Source: Psococerastis gibbosa (lineage: Eukaryota > Arthropoda > Insecta > Psocodea > Psocidae). Taken from it: DNA of 64,000 bases. The notes under the pieces are model-generated. The model ran no database searches. It was not told the DNA's origin and saw nothing but the letters and a program-made list of their open reading frames with translations. Positions 21,600 to 33,721 of the stretch are shown here, one piece after another; positions within the stretch are counted from its first letter, which is position 1, and each line of letters starts with the position of its first letter. The position numbers and the translations under genes were made by a program. Location: positions 47,961,039 to 48,025,038 of the forward strand of contig OZ020487.1 of the NCBI GenBank assembly GCA_963971405.1, read 5' to 3'.

Positions 21600-21740
21600 G
21601 GCGGGGTTTCTACATACGTCAATCGTCAATGACACATGTGAAATTGAAGGTTTAGCAGACATTAAAGACATACTAAAAATTCTGCTACCACGTCAAAACC
21701 ATATTTCTCATTGACGATTGACGTATGTGGAAACCCCGCC
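21600..21740. mobile_element. Palindromic MITE, GGCGGGG family
   Basis: Long inverted repeats start GGCGGGGTTTC(T/C)ACATACGTCA; the arms fill almost the whole 141 bp. A 3-bp TTA duplication is seen at 21597-21599 and 21741-21743. A GC-terminal palindrome with a TWA duplication fits PIF/Harbinger-type MITEs. Confidence 0.8.
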
Positions 21741-22561
21741 TTATGCTGGCCGGGGTGCATTTTATTATTCACTATCAGCATGGTGGAAAACTGTTAAAAT
21801 ATACCGGTATATCAAAAACGTCCATAAACATATCTTTATGTACCAACTAAATTTCCATTGTAGCTTATTTTATTTATTTACTAACTTTAACACAGAAATG
21901 TCAGCACCCCTATAATATTATTGATGTGAAGACCAGTTTGAGCCTGCAGTGTGGCTCGGAGAAGTGCTTAAACTCCTGAAGGAGCAGCTGAAGAGAGCCC
22001 ACTCCACAACTCGAGGGTTTTTGCTTTCTTTCTCAGTGACATTGTTATTCCGCTATTGTCACCAACAGCTCTCTTCGCTGTAATTTTTATTAGTTAATTG
22101 TCTTCTCAACGATAATTACGCTCCAACTCCAACTTCTAATGAAACTGGAAGGGAATAGTAGGATAGCCTACAGTAGGAGGGTTATTTTTATTTCGCAATA
22201 AACTGAAAACTTATGGTCCAAATTACACGAATGGAATTCAAGTGAAAAAATTAAAATGGATTTTGGACGAAAATATTTTATAACATAAATCATTCTAAAG
22301 TAAGCCGTTACTCGCAAAGGACTCCCAAACTCCTAATGAGCTTCTTTATAGATATTAATTATGTCCTGCCACTAGAAATGGTTCATAGCCTAAGATATAT
22401 TCTTAGCGATTTTATTTTCTTCCTTCAATTTATCCATGTGCATAGAGTCCTGGGGAACTGACAGGCGCAGGGAAAATAAACACAATTGTCTTTCTTTCTA
22501 TTGTCTTTCTTTCTCTAGTACCAACCCCGCCAGTGGCGCTAGTAGCAATCCCATAATCCTA

Positions 22562-22918
22562 GCAGTAGCCGTACTGACCTACCAGCAGGAGGTCTCAAAG
22601 ACCTTCCAGGCGCAGTGTCCCCACTGGGGCCTAGCGGTGTCTTCATAGGTACGGAGACCATAGTCCCAGCGCCAACATAGGCAGTAGCCGTACTTACCCA
22701 CGTGCAGGAGGTCCCGGAGACCTTCCAGGCGCAGGGTCCCCACTGGGGTCCAGCGGTGTCATCATAGGTATAGACACCACAGTCCTAGCGCCAACATAGG
22801 CAGTAGCCGTACTTACCCACGTGCAGGAGGTCCCGGAGACCTTCCAGGCGCAGGGTCCCCACTGGGGTCCAGCGGTGTCATCATAGGTATAGACACCACA
22901 GTCTCTAGCACCAAAACC
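22562..22918. repeat. 119-bp minisatellite, three units
   Basis: Units start GCAGTAGCCGTACT at 22562, 22681 and 22800 and include CAGGAGGTCCCGGAGACCTT, AGGCGCAGGGTCCCCACTGG and AGCGGTGTCATCATAGGTAT. Units 2 and 3 are almost identical. The array is far more GC-rich than its surroundings. 119 is not a multiple of three, so the open frame across it changes frame per unit and is not a repeat protein. Confidence 0.9.
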
Positions 22919-23087
22919 ACCAGTAACCATCTCCCGCGCATTTTGACTAAACCGTCTGCTGCACAATCAGACTGCTGACACACTGACTTTTACTTCTGAA
23001 AATAAAGAGAATCATATTTTAATCATAAAGCTGCTGTGGATAAATAATTTTTACCGTTATTTCACACTGAACGCCTCTCACAGGCGA

Positions 23088-23268
23088 TGAAGCAGTGGTC
23101 CTGCTGGTCGATATGAGAGCGTGCTTCCAAACGTTCCGTCAATACCTGCGGTCGGCATCTTCTGTTTCACTGCAATGATTGTAGATATCGTACATTGGAG
23201 GCTCATTACTCAGTAGCAGCGTTTTCAGACCGACCACGACCCATTAGCCCGGATTCTACTACTTTAAC
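23088..23268. repeat. R2 fold-back, diverged
   Basis: GATGAAGCAGTGGTCCTG, GCTTCCAAACGTTCCGTCAA at the left; GACCGACCACGACCCATTAG, GGATTCTACTACTTTAAC at the right. Confidence 0.65.
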
Positions 23269-24498
23269 ATTTTGACTCTCAAGTGGTTGTAAAAATATCA
23301 CCCTCACAGAAGCACTTTTATCCACTCCACTAGGTCTATTCGAAGCCCTGGCTATGAGTACACGAGTGTTAGCCTACATGCAGGGTCACGAGGCTACTGT
23401 CTGAAAATTAGTCTTTTGTTGCAATACGCCAATAAGTTTCCAACACGCTTTGGACAGAAACATGTACACTGAACGGCAACAGCTGTGGACTGCCAGCTTT
23501 TGTTCGTCAGTCAGCATTGTCAACAGCAGCATTGTGTCGGTTGCTACAGCAATGATTATATTGAGAGTGGCTGCTAATGTAGGATATGTAGTGGAACATT
23601 GTAGATGTACTCTAATTAATTATTTAGTGCCGTAACGTAAAGTAAAGTAGTAAAGTAAAGAAAAAATGTATTCCTCCAAAACATTACAGAATATTTTCAT
23701 TGATACCAATTTTCAATGCAACGACAATACAATACAATATATGCATGACTGCTTGATAGGCCATCCACCCTGTGCAATGAGAAACTCGTGTCTGCACGGA
23801 TGGAAGGCATATCAAGCAGGACAGAGAAATTTATATATTAATGATAATTGAAAAGAATTGCGGAGAGCCCCCACTATAAGAACTCTTGTCAAAGTGGAGG
23901 GCTAGAGCAACGTTCGTAAGGCTATCTGTGCAATTAAAAAAAAATGTATATACATGTATGTATATTTATTTATTTGTTACAAATTGAATGACAAATGCAT
24001 TTATTTAGATCGCACAGGTATACGATACTAGGGTTAGTAAAGAAGGTTAGTAAAAAAGATTAGTAATATAGAATTACCTACTTAGTAGGATGATGAATAA
24101 AGGAGAAAAATACAGCATATGTTATAAATATGTTACGTCCCTTAAACGTTTCGAAAACTTCTTGATGAGTTACTTTGGGGTTATCTCAATTATGTAATCT
24201 TTAAAGTACATTTTCGTAAAGGTAGGGACCATCGCATATCGTCTAATGTCTATTATTTTCGGGAATCGTTGAGACAAATTCAAAGTGAGTCTAAAAGTGT
24301 TGAAGATGACGTTTAAAGAGTGCTGATTCGGAATGGTACAGACATTCTGCTTCCCTTTATTCATAATCCGGCGCTAACCCGGGTATGAGAAATAGGATAA
24401 AGCGCGCATGGTTATAGTGTTCATTCAGTGGTTTTCGGTAGGAAATCATGTGTCCTAACGATATGAGAAACACTTTGCGTTGTGGTGGCGTTGAACAC

Positions 24499-24706
24499 CA
24501 GAGCCGGATTAACCCCTGTGGGGGCCGTGGGCACAAGATATGTGGGGGCCGTGGGTGAAAACCCCTCCAAAATTAATCAATGCTATTGGCGCTGTTTTCA
24601 ACTTTTAATTTTTCTTATTTATAATATAAAAAATCTCGTTTTGGGGGGCCGGAATTTTAGGAATTTTTGTGGGGGCCCAAAGTGTCCATGAGTTAATCCG
24701 GCACTG
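24499..24706. mobile_element. hAT-like MITE, second family
   Basis: Ends are CAGAGCCGGATTAA and TTAATCCGGCACTG. It is flanked by TTGAACAC (24491-24498) and TTGAACCC (24707-24714), an 8-bp target duplication with one mismatch. The interior repeats GTGGGGGCC blocks; 208 bp, no coding capacity. Confidence 0.85.
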
Positions 24707-24964
24707 TTGAACCCACACTGTCAGCTAAAGTATTAAACAAGTTGTCTCCTAGCGCCTTGTGACTTAAGTCACGTGGCGTCAAAGCCAAACAAGTGGTAAG
24801 CAGGCGTGAGACACACTCATACACACATCAATGTGGGGTCGGCTATAATCCCATGCATTCGTGTAAAAATTAAAATGATATAGGGCATTATAATGTATAG
24901 TCTATATATACAGTACATACAACAGGCTAATCCGCCTATAGTGTGAATAACTGAAGTTGATAAC

Positions 24965-25195
24965 TTAGTCCATCCGGGGGTCTCTTTAAGAACGTATGCT
25001 ACTTATAGTGGCCCATTGTCCCCTGGTCCATTGCCAATGGTGAGCCCCACAACCCCATGGATTTCGGACACTGTTATATGTATTGTTTCCGTATGAATTT
25101 TTGGTCATCGGCAAATGGTGGGCTAAGCATACGTCCTTGATGTCAACCTACATCGGCAACAAGCGATAAAGGGCAAGCTTACCATTGAAACTTAA
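24965..25195 (-). repeat. R3 copy, reverse
   Basis: CCATGGATTTCGGACACTGT, GATGTCAACCTACATCGGCA, AAGCTTACCATTGAAACTTAA: complement of 6040-6405. Confidence 0.65.
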
Positions 25196-25442
25196 CCAAG
25201 TACAGATACGAGTCTAATATGGTGCAGGTAAGTAAAGTATGTCTAGATACCTACAGTACGGTACACTACCAATCCCCCTATTTGACATGTTTGAGAAATT
25301 GAACTCTGGAAGCCCTCCTTAACCCCCCCCTCCCCCTGATCTCCCATCCTCTCCCTATTCAACGTTACAAGGATATACTAAAAGCACAAACTAAATTAAG
25401 ATAAAAGAAGAGCAGCAAATTATCCGAGGAAAGACTAATGAT

Positions 25443-26300
25443 GGTGCGGAGTTCAACAATTACAGCAGGCGGAGGGAAATTCACATTAATCATAAACAGG
25501 CATTGTCATTAGCTACTTGCTCTGACTCTTCATCAATCTTGCAGAGGAGGCGCCGCTGCGGAAGGTTATAGGGATTACTGAGCCGGAGATACGACGTCAT
25601 ATAAGAACATACACGATGTAGGGCTTTAGCTGCAGCTAATACAGGGTGCGGAGTTGAACAATTTTATTGCAACAGACGGAGAGAAATTCACATTACTCAT
25701 AAACAGGCATTGTCATTAGCTAGGTACTTGCTCTGACTCTTCATCAATATAATTACAGAGGTGCCTCTGGGTGCGGATGGCGATAGAGATTATACTGAGT
25801 TGCCAGTTAGAGATACGACGTCATTGTAAGCAATGTGTGAAATATGGGCCCATTTTGAAAGTTATCTGGCTCGTAAACTATACTTGCAGTTAGTACCGTG
25901 AAGAGTTCAACAATTACAGCAGTCGAATGGAAATTTGCATTAATCATAAACAGGTAGGTATTAGCTACCAACTTCGTTGAGACTCAGAACTTCGCGAGTT
26001 GGGAGTCCGTAGACGGTGGAGGGTTGTACAAAACCGAGATGACTGGAGGAGTGTTGTCGAGCAGGCCAAAGCTCATCAAGGGCTGTAGAGCCAGAAGAAG
26101 AAGAAGACTTAGTAGAGACTTGATCAATCGTACAAATGAGGTTGCGCCGCGCCGTTACACATAGGGATTACGGAGCCGGAGATACAACATTAGGTAAGTA
26201 ATACGGGGCACATTTTGAAACTTATAAGAAAGACCTGAAATTTAATGATAAGTTCAACAGTTGAAGCAACCTGATGGAAATTTACGTATAAAAAACAAAG
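25443..26300 (+). repeat. Tandem repeat of ~200-350 bp, four units, broken by LINE pieces
   Basis: Units start GTGCGGAGTTCAACAATTAC near 25444, 25645, 25896 (diverged) and 26250 (diverged). Each continues GGAAATTCACATTAATCATAAACAGG and most end in GATTACTGAGCCGGAGATAC. LINE tail pieces separate the later units. Confidence 0.75.
25975..26110 (+). pseudogene. LINE 3' tail fragment
   Basis: One frame reads ELGVRRRWRVVQNRDDWRSV then VEQAKAHQGL before a stop, the end of an RTE-like reverse-transcriptase protein. It sits inside the tandem-repeat region 25443-26300 and interrupts its third unit. Confidence 0.55.
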
Positions 26301-26379
26301 CAATGAACAAACTCAATGAAAAAATGTATAAAAGTGCTTAACGTCTACGATCGCTGAGGCACGTTCTAAGAATGGCAGA

Positions 26380-26605
26380 AAAATCACATACCGAACAGAA
26401 TATATTGTAGAAAACAAGCATTACGGAAAGACGACTAAAGGTACGTCCGCGAAAACGCTGGAAAGACAAATTAGACCTGGGTGAGTTGGGAGTTTGTAAA
26501 TGGTGCAATCTCGTTCAAAAGATTACTGGAGGAATGTTGTCAAGCAGGCCATAACCATAGGGCTGTAAAGCCGGAACAAGACGGAAGGGGAGAAGAAGGA
26601 AATTG
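26380..26605 (+). pseudogene. LINE 3' tail fragment
   Basis: Reads KVRPRKRWKDKLDLGELGV and, after a frameshift, RDYWRNVVKQA. This is the same tail type as 25975-26110 and 62555-62670, with frameshifts. Confidence 0.5.
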
Positions 26606-26689
26606 CTGTTATTAGTATTTAGTAAGTAAACTGCCAACAGCCTATCTCAATGTCCAAACACATTCATTTGGATCTACTGGTAATGGGCA

Positions 26690-26880
26690 GAGATGAGTGG
26701 GACTTGGACCGGGGGGGAGTTGTGGGTCAAAATAGAACAAACATATTATGTAGCATCGATTAAATTAGGGCTAAATTAACTTACAACTAATTTACTAAAT
26801 TTGGGGAGTAGCTAGCCCCGCCTTGCCCCCCCCCCCCCATGCCCCCCCCCCCCCCCCGTATCCGTCTTTGCTGCGTATCC
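26690..26880 (+). repeat. Dispersed repeat R5 with poly-G/poly-C ends, copy 1
   Basis: GGGGGGAGTTGTGGGTCAAAATAG, CATATTATGTAGCATCGATTAAATTAG, ending in long C runs. Other copies: 33255-33430 and, in reverse, 30785-30925 and 60930-61065. Their ends carry (A/G)GGAC/CGGATCCAGCC, as in hAT-like MITEs, but the exact termini are hidden by homopolymers. Confidence 0.6.
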
Positions 26881-27639
26881 ATACCGTCCTTGTTATCCGT
26901 AAACCAATATATTACCATTACCAATATCAAAGGCAAAGGTACACCTCAAAATGTCTACAGTAAAATAGTAGCCTATTGAAGACCTTTTGTTTTATCTATT
27001 TTAAAAATCAAACGGGTCTTAAAAGTTAAAAAGGCTCATCTCCCTGTAGCGGCAACTTTTTTACCTTTTTCAAACAATAAAACGGCTATTTTCTTTTGTT
27101 TGCACGACTCAGACAAGAGTCCTCGGGTCTTTTGTTGTAAAACTTCCCAGTTGAACTTTAAATTTATTTTCTTAGTTTAATTTTGTTAAAAGTTGAAAGA
27201 AAAGTGTTTGAGCATTCAAGGCAGGTGGGTTTTAAAGAGCCTTTAATGCAAAAATAGTTGGCTATTATTTTAGCATCTACCGATAGCAGGTCGTGACCTT
27301 CCGACCTTGTTTGCTCATTATCATACTTGAAATCGTTAGACTTTGGTTAAGTTCTTGGATAATTGCAATTAAGATGACTATGCCCAAGGCACTGTATTTG
27401 ACACAGGTAATTATTTTGCATATACAGAATTTTTTTATTTTTAATAATTAATTATAAAGTTCGCTGAGCAAGCAAGCTCGAAATGTCTTCATCAAACTGC
27501 AAAAAGTACTTGTGAGTACTTCGATTGAGAATAGGGAAATGTTATGTGTTCCCAAACGTTCAATATAGTATATGGGGGTATCGACACAGGCTACGGAGAA
27601 CAGAATCAGTGCATTTCAAATGTCCATGCGCATATCCTG

Positions 27640-27735
27640 GATACAGAATCCAAGTTGCTGTGACGGTTAAGAAACGGAAACTCTCATACTTCAGCCATGT
27701 GATAAGGAGCGAAAAACTATACCATTGCTTTCACA
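27640..27735 (+). pseudogene. LINE fragment
   Basis: Reads TVKKRKLSYFSHVIRSEKLY, matching the [KR]RKLxYFGHVxRxEKYxLL block of a widespread LINE family. It abuts the repeat copy that starts at about 27750. Confidence 0.5.
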
Positions 27736-27749
27736 CAGAACATTTTTGT

Positions 27750-28235
27750 TTTCCAATTTATACGCTACTATGAGAAATGCTTTGTTACAGTCAAGATTTA
27801 CGATGTCGAGATTTCAATGGATTTACACGCGTTGGGGTACCTACCTAACAGGAACCCAAAAAAGTGATTTTTACGTAATGTCTGTCTGTTAGTCTGTATG
27901 TTAGTCTGTCTGTCGGTTGGTCGATGCAAGTTTCGGTTTTGAATAATGGACACATAATAAATTTCATACCCTGCCGTTATTACTGTGTTATATTATAACT
28001 GTATTTAATATTGGTCTGCCTGTTCTAAGCTATGCAGTCGTCCCATAGATGCATTCATTGCTTTGTGGTAGGGAAACTCGAGGCACCCGAAATGTAATAC
28101 TGTGGACCATTCCGACAATTATTAACCATGGAACTAACTAACAATAATTGTATCTCGGTACCTCGGTACCTAAGCTAGGGTTAAATAGCGAACCGTGTAC
28201 AGGTTTACTCGTACCGGTCCTTCAATTGCAGTTAA
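27750..28235 (+). repeat. R1 copy 7, rearranged
   Basis: TTTTCCAATTTATACGCTAC lead, GTCTGT block with GTTAGTCTGT variants, then a diverged middle and a GTTTACTCGTACCGGTCCTT end. Confidence 0.7.
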
Positions 28236-29082
28236 GATAAGGCCAAGGTGTAATTTAAGATATTAGCCTACAATAGAAATACGCCTGCTTGTATTGACAA
28301 ATGCACAATATATTGTAGATATTTATTATTTTAATTAATTATAGTCCGCTGATGTAGGCCTATATGAGTCCATTGAAGAACCGGAACAAGTATAGCATGG
28401 AGTACTACATAGTATAGCCTATACTACCTAGGTAGTGCTTTCGCATCTAATATTTTTCAATCAAATTCCCCTTTCCTCCCAGGTCCAAGAAAGACGCCTC
28501 CTAAACTAATTTTGTAACAATCCTATCAAATATTTCCTAACTTAATGCCTTTCTCTGAGTTCTCTTCCTGCAAAGAAGCTGTCTACAGTATATGTACTCT
28601 GTTATGTTTGTTGTTATCACTACACTAATTGCTTGTGTCTACCTTGCTCGTATACCCTTCAGGGTGTCAAAGAACTCTCAATTATTCGTACATAACACAA
28701 TCTTTGTCGTTTGCACGATTTTTGCTTGGGCATGGGTACAACTACGGAATTTACATAGCGCCTAGCCTTCGTGTTTGAGCAAGCTATGATATGAATGAGG
28801 GAACCTCCTGATTATAATGGATTTCAAATCGCTTGGCTTCAGCCTATCACATGATCAATTATTTTCTAATTAGACAGGGGTGAATAGGTGGCGGAATCGA
28901 ACCCGGATTCGTTTTAATTTGGTAACATACTTTAATAGAATATTGAAATAAGGGTGTCTGTACGGGATGAAGGGATGAAGACGGATGTAGGGATGAAGGG
29001 TTGTACTGATATGCCTAATAAAGAATCAAAATTGCCTTTATTTTGCTTATATTGGGGAATTTTTAGTATTTCAGCCAGTTAA

Positions 29083-29526
29083 GCTGCTATTCCACTTGTC
29101 AATTTTTCTTCAATTTTGATAATGTCATTGGTGGAAAATCATCAATGTTTCATTTATATTTTTACACCTCATTCCACTTGTCTTCAATAATTGACCATTT
29201 TTGTTTTCAATTTTTTCCAATTTTGTAAGCTTGCCCGCCGTCTTTCTTTTAATTTTATAATCTAGGCATACAAGAAATTTTATGATTTAAATTATAAAAT
29301 AATTCGTTTGCTCTCAAGAAATTAATTATAAATTTAATTATTTAGCATAACCAGAGTTCAGACGACGCCATTGTTTAATTTTAATTTGCTATTGTTTGCA
29401 AATCTAAATTTTACTTTATGATTATTGATCAATTTTAACATGCGGAAGTTGAAATGGACAATGACATAGAGTAAAGAAAAAAACTCACCAATTATTGAAG
29501 AAAAATTGACAAGTGGAATAGCCGCC
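29083..29526. mobile_element. MITE, CTATTCCACTTGTC family, copy 1
   Basis: Ends CTATTCCACTTGTCAATTTT at the left and its complement (GACAAGTGGAATAG) at the right; flanks TTAA at 29079-29082 and 29527-29530. A TTAA duplication would fit a piggyBac-type element, though TTA/TAA cannot be excluded. The interior core (TGATTATTGATCAATTTTAA, CATAGAGTAAA) is shared with 48517-48903. Confidence 0.75.
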
Positions 29527-29529
29527 TTA

Positions 29530-31160
29530 ACTGTGCATGTAAACATTCAGCATTCTCTTTGGCATGTCAAAGCCATCTTTAAACGTTTTTGTGGAACTTG
29601 TCTATTGAGTGATTTAGAACGGAAACTGCAGGTTTGTGAAGTCGGTTCTGGCTGCTGGGACGGTGCCATTACTCTCAGAGGCGCTCCCAGACTTCATAAA
29701 AGGGGGAGGCACTTCACTTGTCAGTTGCGTAACGATAGGTTTTGCAAAATAAGGCTGAAATATTAGGGTTTTACGCATTTTCAGAGCAATAAGATTTATA
29801 AGATTGTGCACGAGGGGGGCCCGGGGATCTCCCCCGGGAGAAAATTTCTGAAAAATAGAGCTGAAATAGTGGGGTTTTACTTATTTTGAGTGCAGTTAAC
29901 ACTTGGATTTTAGAGGCAAAGAATATAACTGCCTTCCAAAGGGGGAGGGGGGAGGGGGTAATTGCCCGCAGTGCCGGTCGCTGTGTCCGCCTCTGATTAC
30001 TCTTCTGTCTACATCTGAACTGATTTTCATGCAGTTGTTTACATCCACTCCTGGGCAGACAGTGCCATTTTTTAATACATTAACCTACTGTACTACAATA
30101 ATGTAAATTAAAAATAAAATAAAATGTCTCACCTTAAAAGCGAAGACATGAAGTACTTAACCTACTGTAATGTAGAAAACGCACACTAAACACAAAGACA
30201 GACAGAAGGCCGCAAGAAAGGAAACCGTTAGACAAGAGGTCCGTAAACGTAACCCCCGCAAAAAAGAAAGGCCTCTAGTAGGTAACCGAGATTTGCAACC
30301 ACCGTAACCGTGACCGCAACCGAGTCCTAATGGCACTACAAGAAAGAAGGCATCGCCGCGACAAGAGTCGTTAAAAGATGTGGACACTAGAACCGAGAAA
30401 GGCCGCAATATACGAAGAAGAAAACATTTCGGGAGGGAGGCACGAGAACGTGCTTCCACCCTCAATACTTGCGCACAACTGAGGCGAATTCAGCGAAGAC
30501 CTCCCTTCGGTGACTCGCAGTTTGCCAATTTGCAAGGTGCTCTTTGTTCCCTTACTATATCGACGTGGCCCCGTTGCGTCGGGGGTCGGCTTGGGCCTAT
30601 TGCTTATTGTGGTATTATTGCTTACTGTAGAGGTTAGGGGTGCCTCTTACCATCACAGGTAAAGCTACCCCAAGAGACATTCCTTGCGTCCAATAGTGGC
30701 GAGGCCTGGCCAAGTTGTAGCTTTACGTGTATATCCTATTGTGTATGGTGCGGGAATTGTGGGTCAAGCTCAAACCTACCCGTACTCAAGGACGGATTCA
30801 GAAGGGACAGGGGGTAGCTGCCGCCCCCCCCCCCCCAAATTTAGTAAGTCTGTTGTAAGAAAATTAATTAATTACGTTCTCAAAACAAACAAAAAATGGG
30901 CTGGATCCGTCCCTGTCCCTGCCCGTATTCATCCAACTCAGCTCAAACTTTACTATTGTTTCACGTTGATGACTCAGTACAGACATATTCTATTCTATTC
31001 TACTACGAGCTAGGCAAAACCAAGACTTTCAGAATCGGGTAGAGTTGACAAAAGATGGGTTGTTGTATGTATAGTACGTCAGTCTCGTGAGGGTTACTTG
31101 TAATGGCTGTGTTTCCATGTATCTAGTGACCCAATAGTGCTGTACTAGTGGTATACTGTA
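29530..31160. other. No gene recognised; R5 copy inside
   Basis: Several 85-110-residue frames on both strands (30157-30465, 30380-30637, 30684-31013) share no family motif and overlap each other. They are read as chance. Confidence 0.45.
30785..30925 (-). repeat. R5 copy, reverse, shortened
   Basis: AAGGACGGATTCAGAAGGGA at the left, C run, AATTAATTAATTACG, and GGGCTGGATCCGTCCCTGTC at the right: inverted ends about 110 bp apart. Confidence 0.6.
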
Positions 31161-31164
31161 TTTG

Positions 31165-31355
31165 TTTTTAAACGTATGTGATATTGGTTCAATGATATAA
31201 AACTATTAGAACCTGCGCGCTGCAAGCATGTCATTCCGCTACTCGTCTCTCGACGCCGCCATTTTCTTCCATTTGCGGACGTTAAACTTTCGGATATTCC
31301 ACCTTCCGGATCATTATTAAGCACCTTCTTGGGCACTCTAGTCGAATCCATTCTT
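31165..31355 (-). pseudogene. LINE C-terminal fragment, frameshifted
   Basis: Minus strand reads RMDSTRVPKKVLNNDPEGG and, in the next frame, RPQMEENGGVERRVAE. This corresponds to the RxPKxLxxxxxGxRxxGRPxxRWxDGV block of LINE proteins, with a frameshift. Confidence 0.5.
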
Positions 31356-31837
31356 TCGATACACTGTACCGTATCTACTGCCTATATAGGTTTGGTAGCA
31401 CGTCCTCGGAGATCTACGACTTAACAGTTTTACAAAAAGGTCAGGTTTTTTTCAATAACGAACTTGAGGAGGGAAAACTGGGCGAAAGGAAATGTTAAAA
31501 TGATTGGGGGACCACTAAGAGCATTGTGGTAGTGCTGGCAGATATGCAAATCCATGTCGGCACGCGATCTTCCGATCAATTCCTACCCCAGCCCAAGCTT
31601 AAAGCATGCAGCTGCTAACTTAGCTATGTTATGCAATATCGTATCGTTTAATGGCGTCGTTGAAAAGGGGCAACAACCTATTCAATACCGTATATTACGC
31701 CTACAATATACTAGTATAGTGATAATAATGTGCGATGTACCCCGGAATTGAAAGAAATGAACTACTGGAGGGTGTTTTTCAACTAAGGATTACATACAGT
31801 ACATGGCCTGTTAATGTATCGACTTTGACTTCGATGA

Positions 31838-31990
31838 CCATGTGGTAAAGTGCTTGCACTTGTGCGAGTCTTTACACGCCATGCGATCGGAGACATTATG
31901 TAACTCAACACCTATGGAGGGGACTGAAGAGGTCAATCGCATACATTCTTTAAATTGTTTGCATGCGATTTACTTTCTTTTTTTTTAAAT
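31838..31990 (+). mobile_element. SINE-like repeat S1, copy 4
   Basis: TGTGGTAAAGTGCTTGCACTTGTGCGAGTC, CATGCGATCGGAGACATT, GGACTGAAGAGGTCAATCGC, ending in poly-T/A. Confidence 0.7.
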
Positions 31991-32039
31991 TATATTAGAC
32001 TAAACACTTCTGCTGTATTCCTTTTAATTACAGTTCTAA

Positions 32040-32285
32040 GAGTAAGCAACACCTATAATAGGTAGAGCAGTCTCCGGAGGCTCACCTATTTCGCCTAGGC
32101 CTGACTGCTTCAGAGCAATGTCCACTCTGCCTCAGCAAACGCATGGATGCTGCTGCCCACCTTCTAACGTGTCAATCGATTCAGAGCAGTAACAATGACA
32201 TAACATCACTATACTGGCAGGCGCGGCACCAGATGGCGGTATCGCCAAGAGTGGGCTTTGGATAAAGCAAAGTAAGTCTCCGAAG
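32040..32285 (+). pseudogene. LINE C-terminal fragment with zinc-finger-like Cys/His
   Basis: One frame reads LTASEQCPLCLSKRMDAAAH then LLTCQSIQSSN and YWQARHQMA. The CPLC...HLLTC arrangement is the C-terminal C-H-C motif of LINE proteins. The opposite-strand open frame here is a shadow. Confidence 0.55.
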
Positions 32286-33254
32286 TCCAGACAAGAACCG
32301 TGCTCCCCAAGACGACCACTGCTGCAGACGATGTTTGGCGTGAATGTTGTTCTGTCCAGGACACCGCCCACCTGTTGGTCTGTCAGGCACAGCTGACGAT
32401 TTATTTTTAGCGATCCAAGCCTCCCAAGCTGCCCAATATTGGACTCTTTCAATGTTCCTGGGCACGTGAAGTAAGTAAGTAACTAATTAAGTAGCCTAAT
32501 TAGTAAGTAGAGTTCTGTTTAGGAGAGATGGGGCAACAGCTCCATGACTTTCTAACTATAATGAGAGTGGTCGAAACAGACACGTGACAGGTGCCACTAG
32601 AAATTCAAAAAGTATCCTTATAGGAAGCGAATGTCCCATTTCTACTATTTAGTATAGAACTTTATAATAGAAACAGGCAGTTAAATGGGGTGAGAAACTA
32701 TAGCGCAATATAGCCGCGGAACATCACCAAAAATGAGACTACAATGGTTTGAATAGTATATATGAGTGGCATAGAAGCAAAACGGGCAAAGTCCATTTAA
32801 GTTAATATTTCAGGAGCGGCAAAAAACTATAGTTAACTACCCTGTGATTACATCTAAACCCTTATAATATAATATTTGAACTAGTTTAACGCTGGGCTAT
32901 GCTATAATTAGCTTCTGGTAATTAATTCAACGGATAGATTTCAATCAGACGAATCTTGGGGTCAAAACTCAATTTCTGAAATTTGTGGACTTTGTCTGTT
33001 TTGCTTCTAAGCCACTCATATGACGTAGGATATAAAAAGTTTCCGAACAACAGTGCGTTGTACATAAGAATTAAGACTACCTAGGCTATAAAGAGAATTC
33101 CGAGCAAAACAAGTGCATTGCATAAGAATTGAGACTATACTCGTATGTACTACCCGAGCACGATATGCCATTTGGAAAACTTTGTTTAATCGAAAACCTG
33201 CATAAGGGAGTTTTTCCGATTTGTATAAGTGTTCCAAATGTCATCCTTAGGTAC

Positions 33255-33430
33255 AAGGACGGATCCAGCCCAGTTTGGACGGGGGGGGGGGGGTAGTTGT
33301 GGGTCAAAATAGGAAAAACATAATATGTAGGATCGATTAAATTAGAGCGTAATAAATTAATTTACAATAGCTTTAGCAAATTTTGGGTGGGGGGGGGGTA
33401 GCTACCCCCCTTGTCCCCCCTGTATCCATC
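33255..33430 (+). repeat. R5 copy
   Basis: AAGGACGGATCCAGCCCAGT, a 16-G run, TAGTTGTGGGTCAAAATAGG, ATAATATGTAGGATCGATTA, a 10-G run, then a C-rich right end. Confidence 0.65.
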
Positions 33431-33721
33431 CATGCTCAGGTAGTACTTAGTAGGTACCAACCAAACGGCCTACCACCTACTAACAACGATAGTTAATTTT
33501 GTCTTACAAAACCCATGCTCCCTGGTATACGCGACTGTCTTGTTTCAATATCATGAGAGTTGTACCTGTAGCACTAGCAGCTCTTTACCCTTTAACTTAA
33601 TTTCCAAAGAAAGGCTACTGTTGTACTCCCCCCTCCCTTCCTCCCTAGCTTCGTACACGATGGACCTATACTCTAGTAGGTACTATATTTTTCTTACAGA
33701 CGTCTGGCTACTATAAGTATC

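Noticed and set aside
22562-22918. CRISPR-like array
   Set aside because: Units are contiguous without unique spacers and the DNA is eukaryotic.
22694-22966. Repeat protein encoded by the 119-bp minisatellite
   Set aside because: The period is not a multiple of three, so the second unit is read in a different frame.
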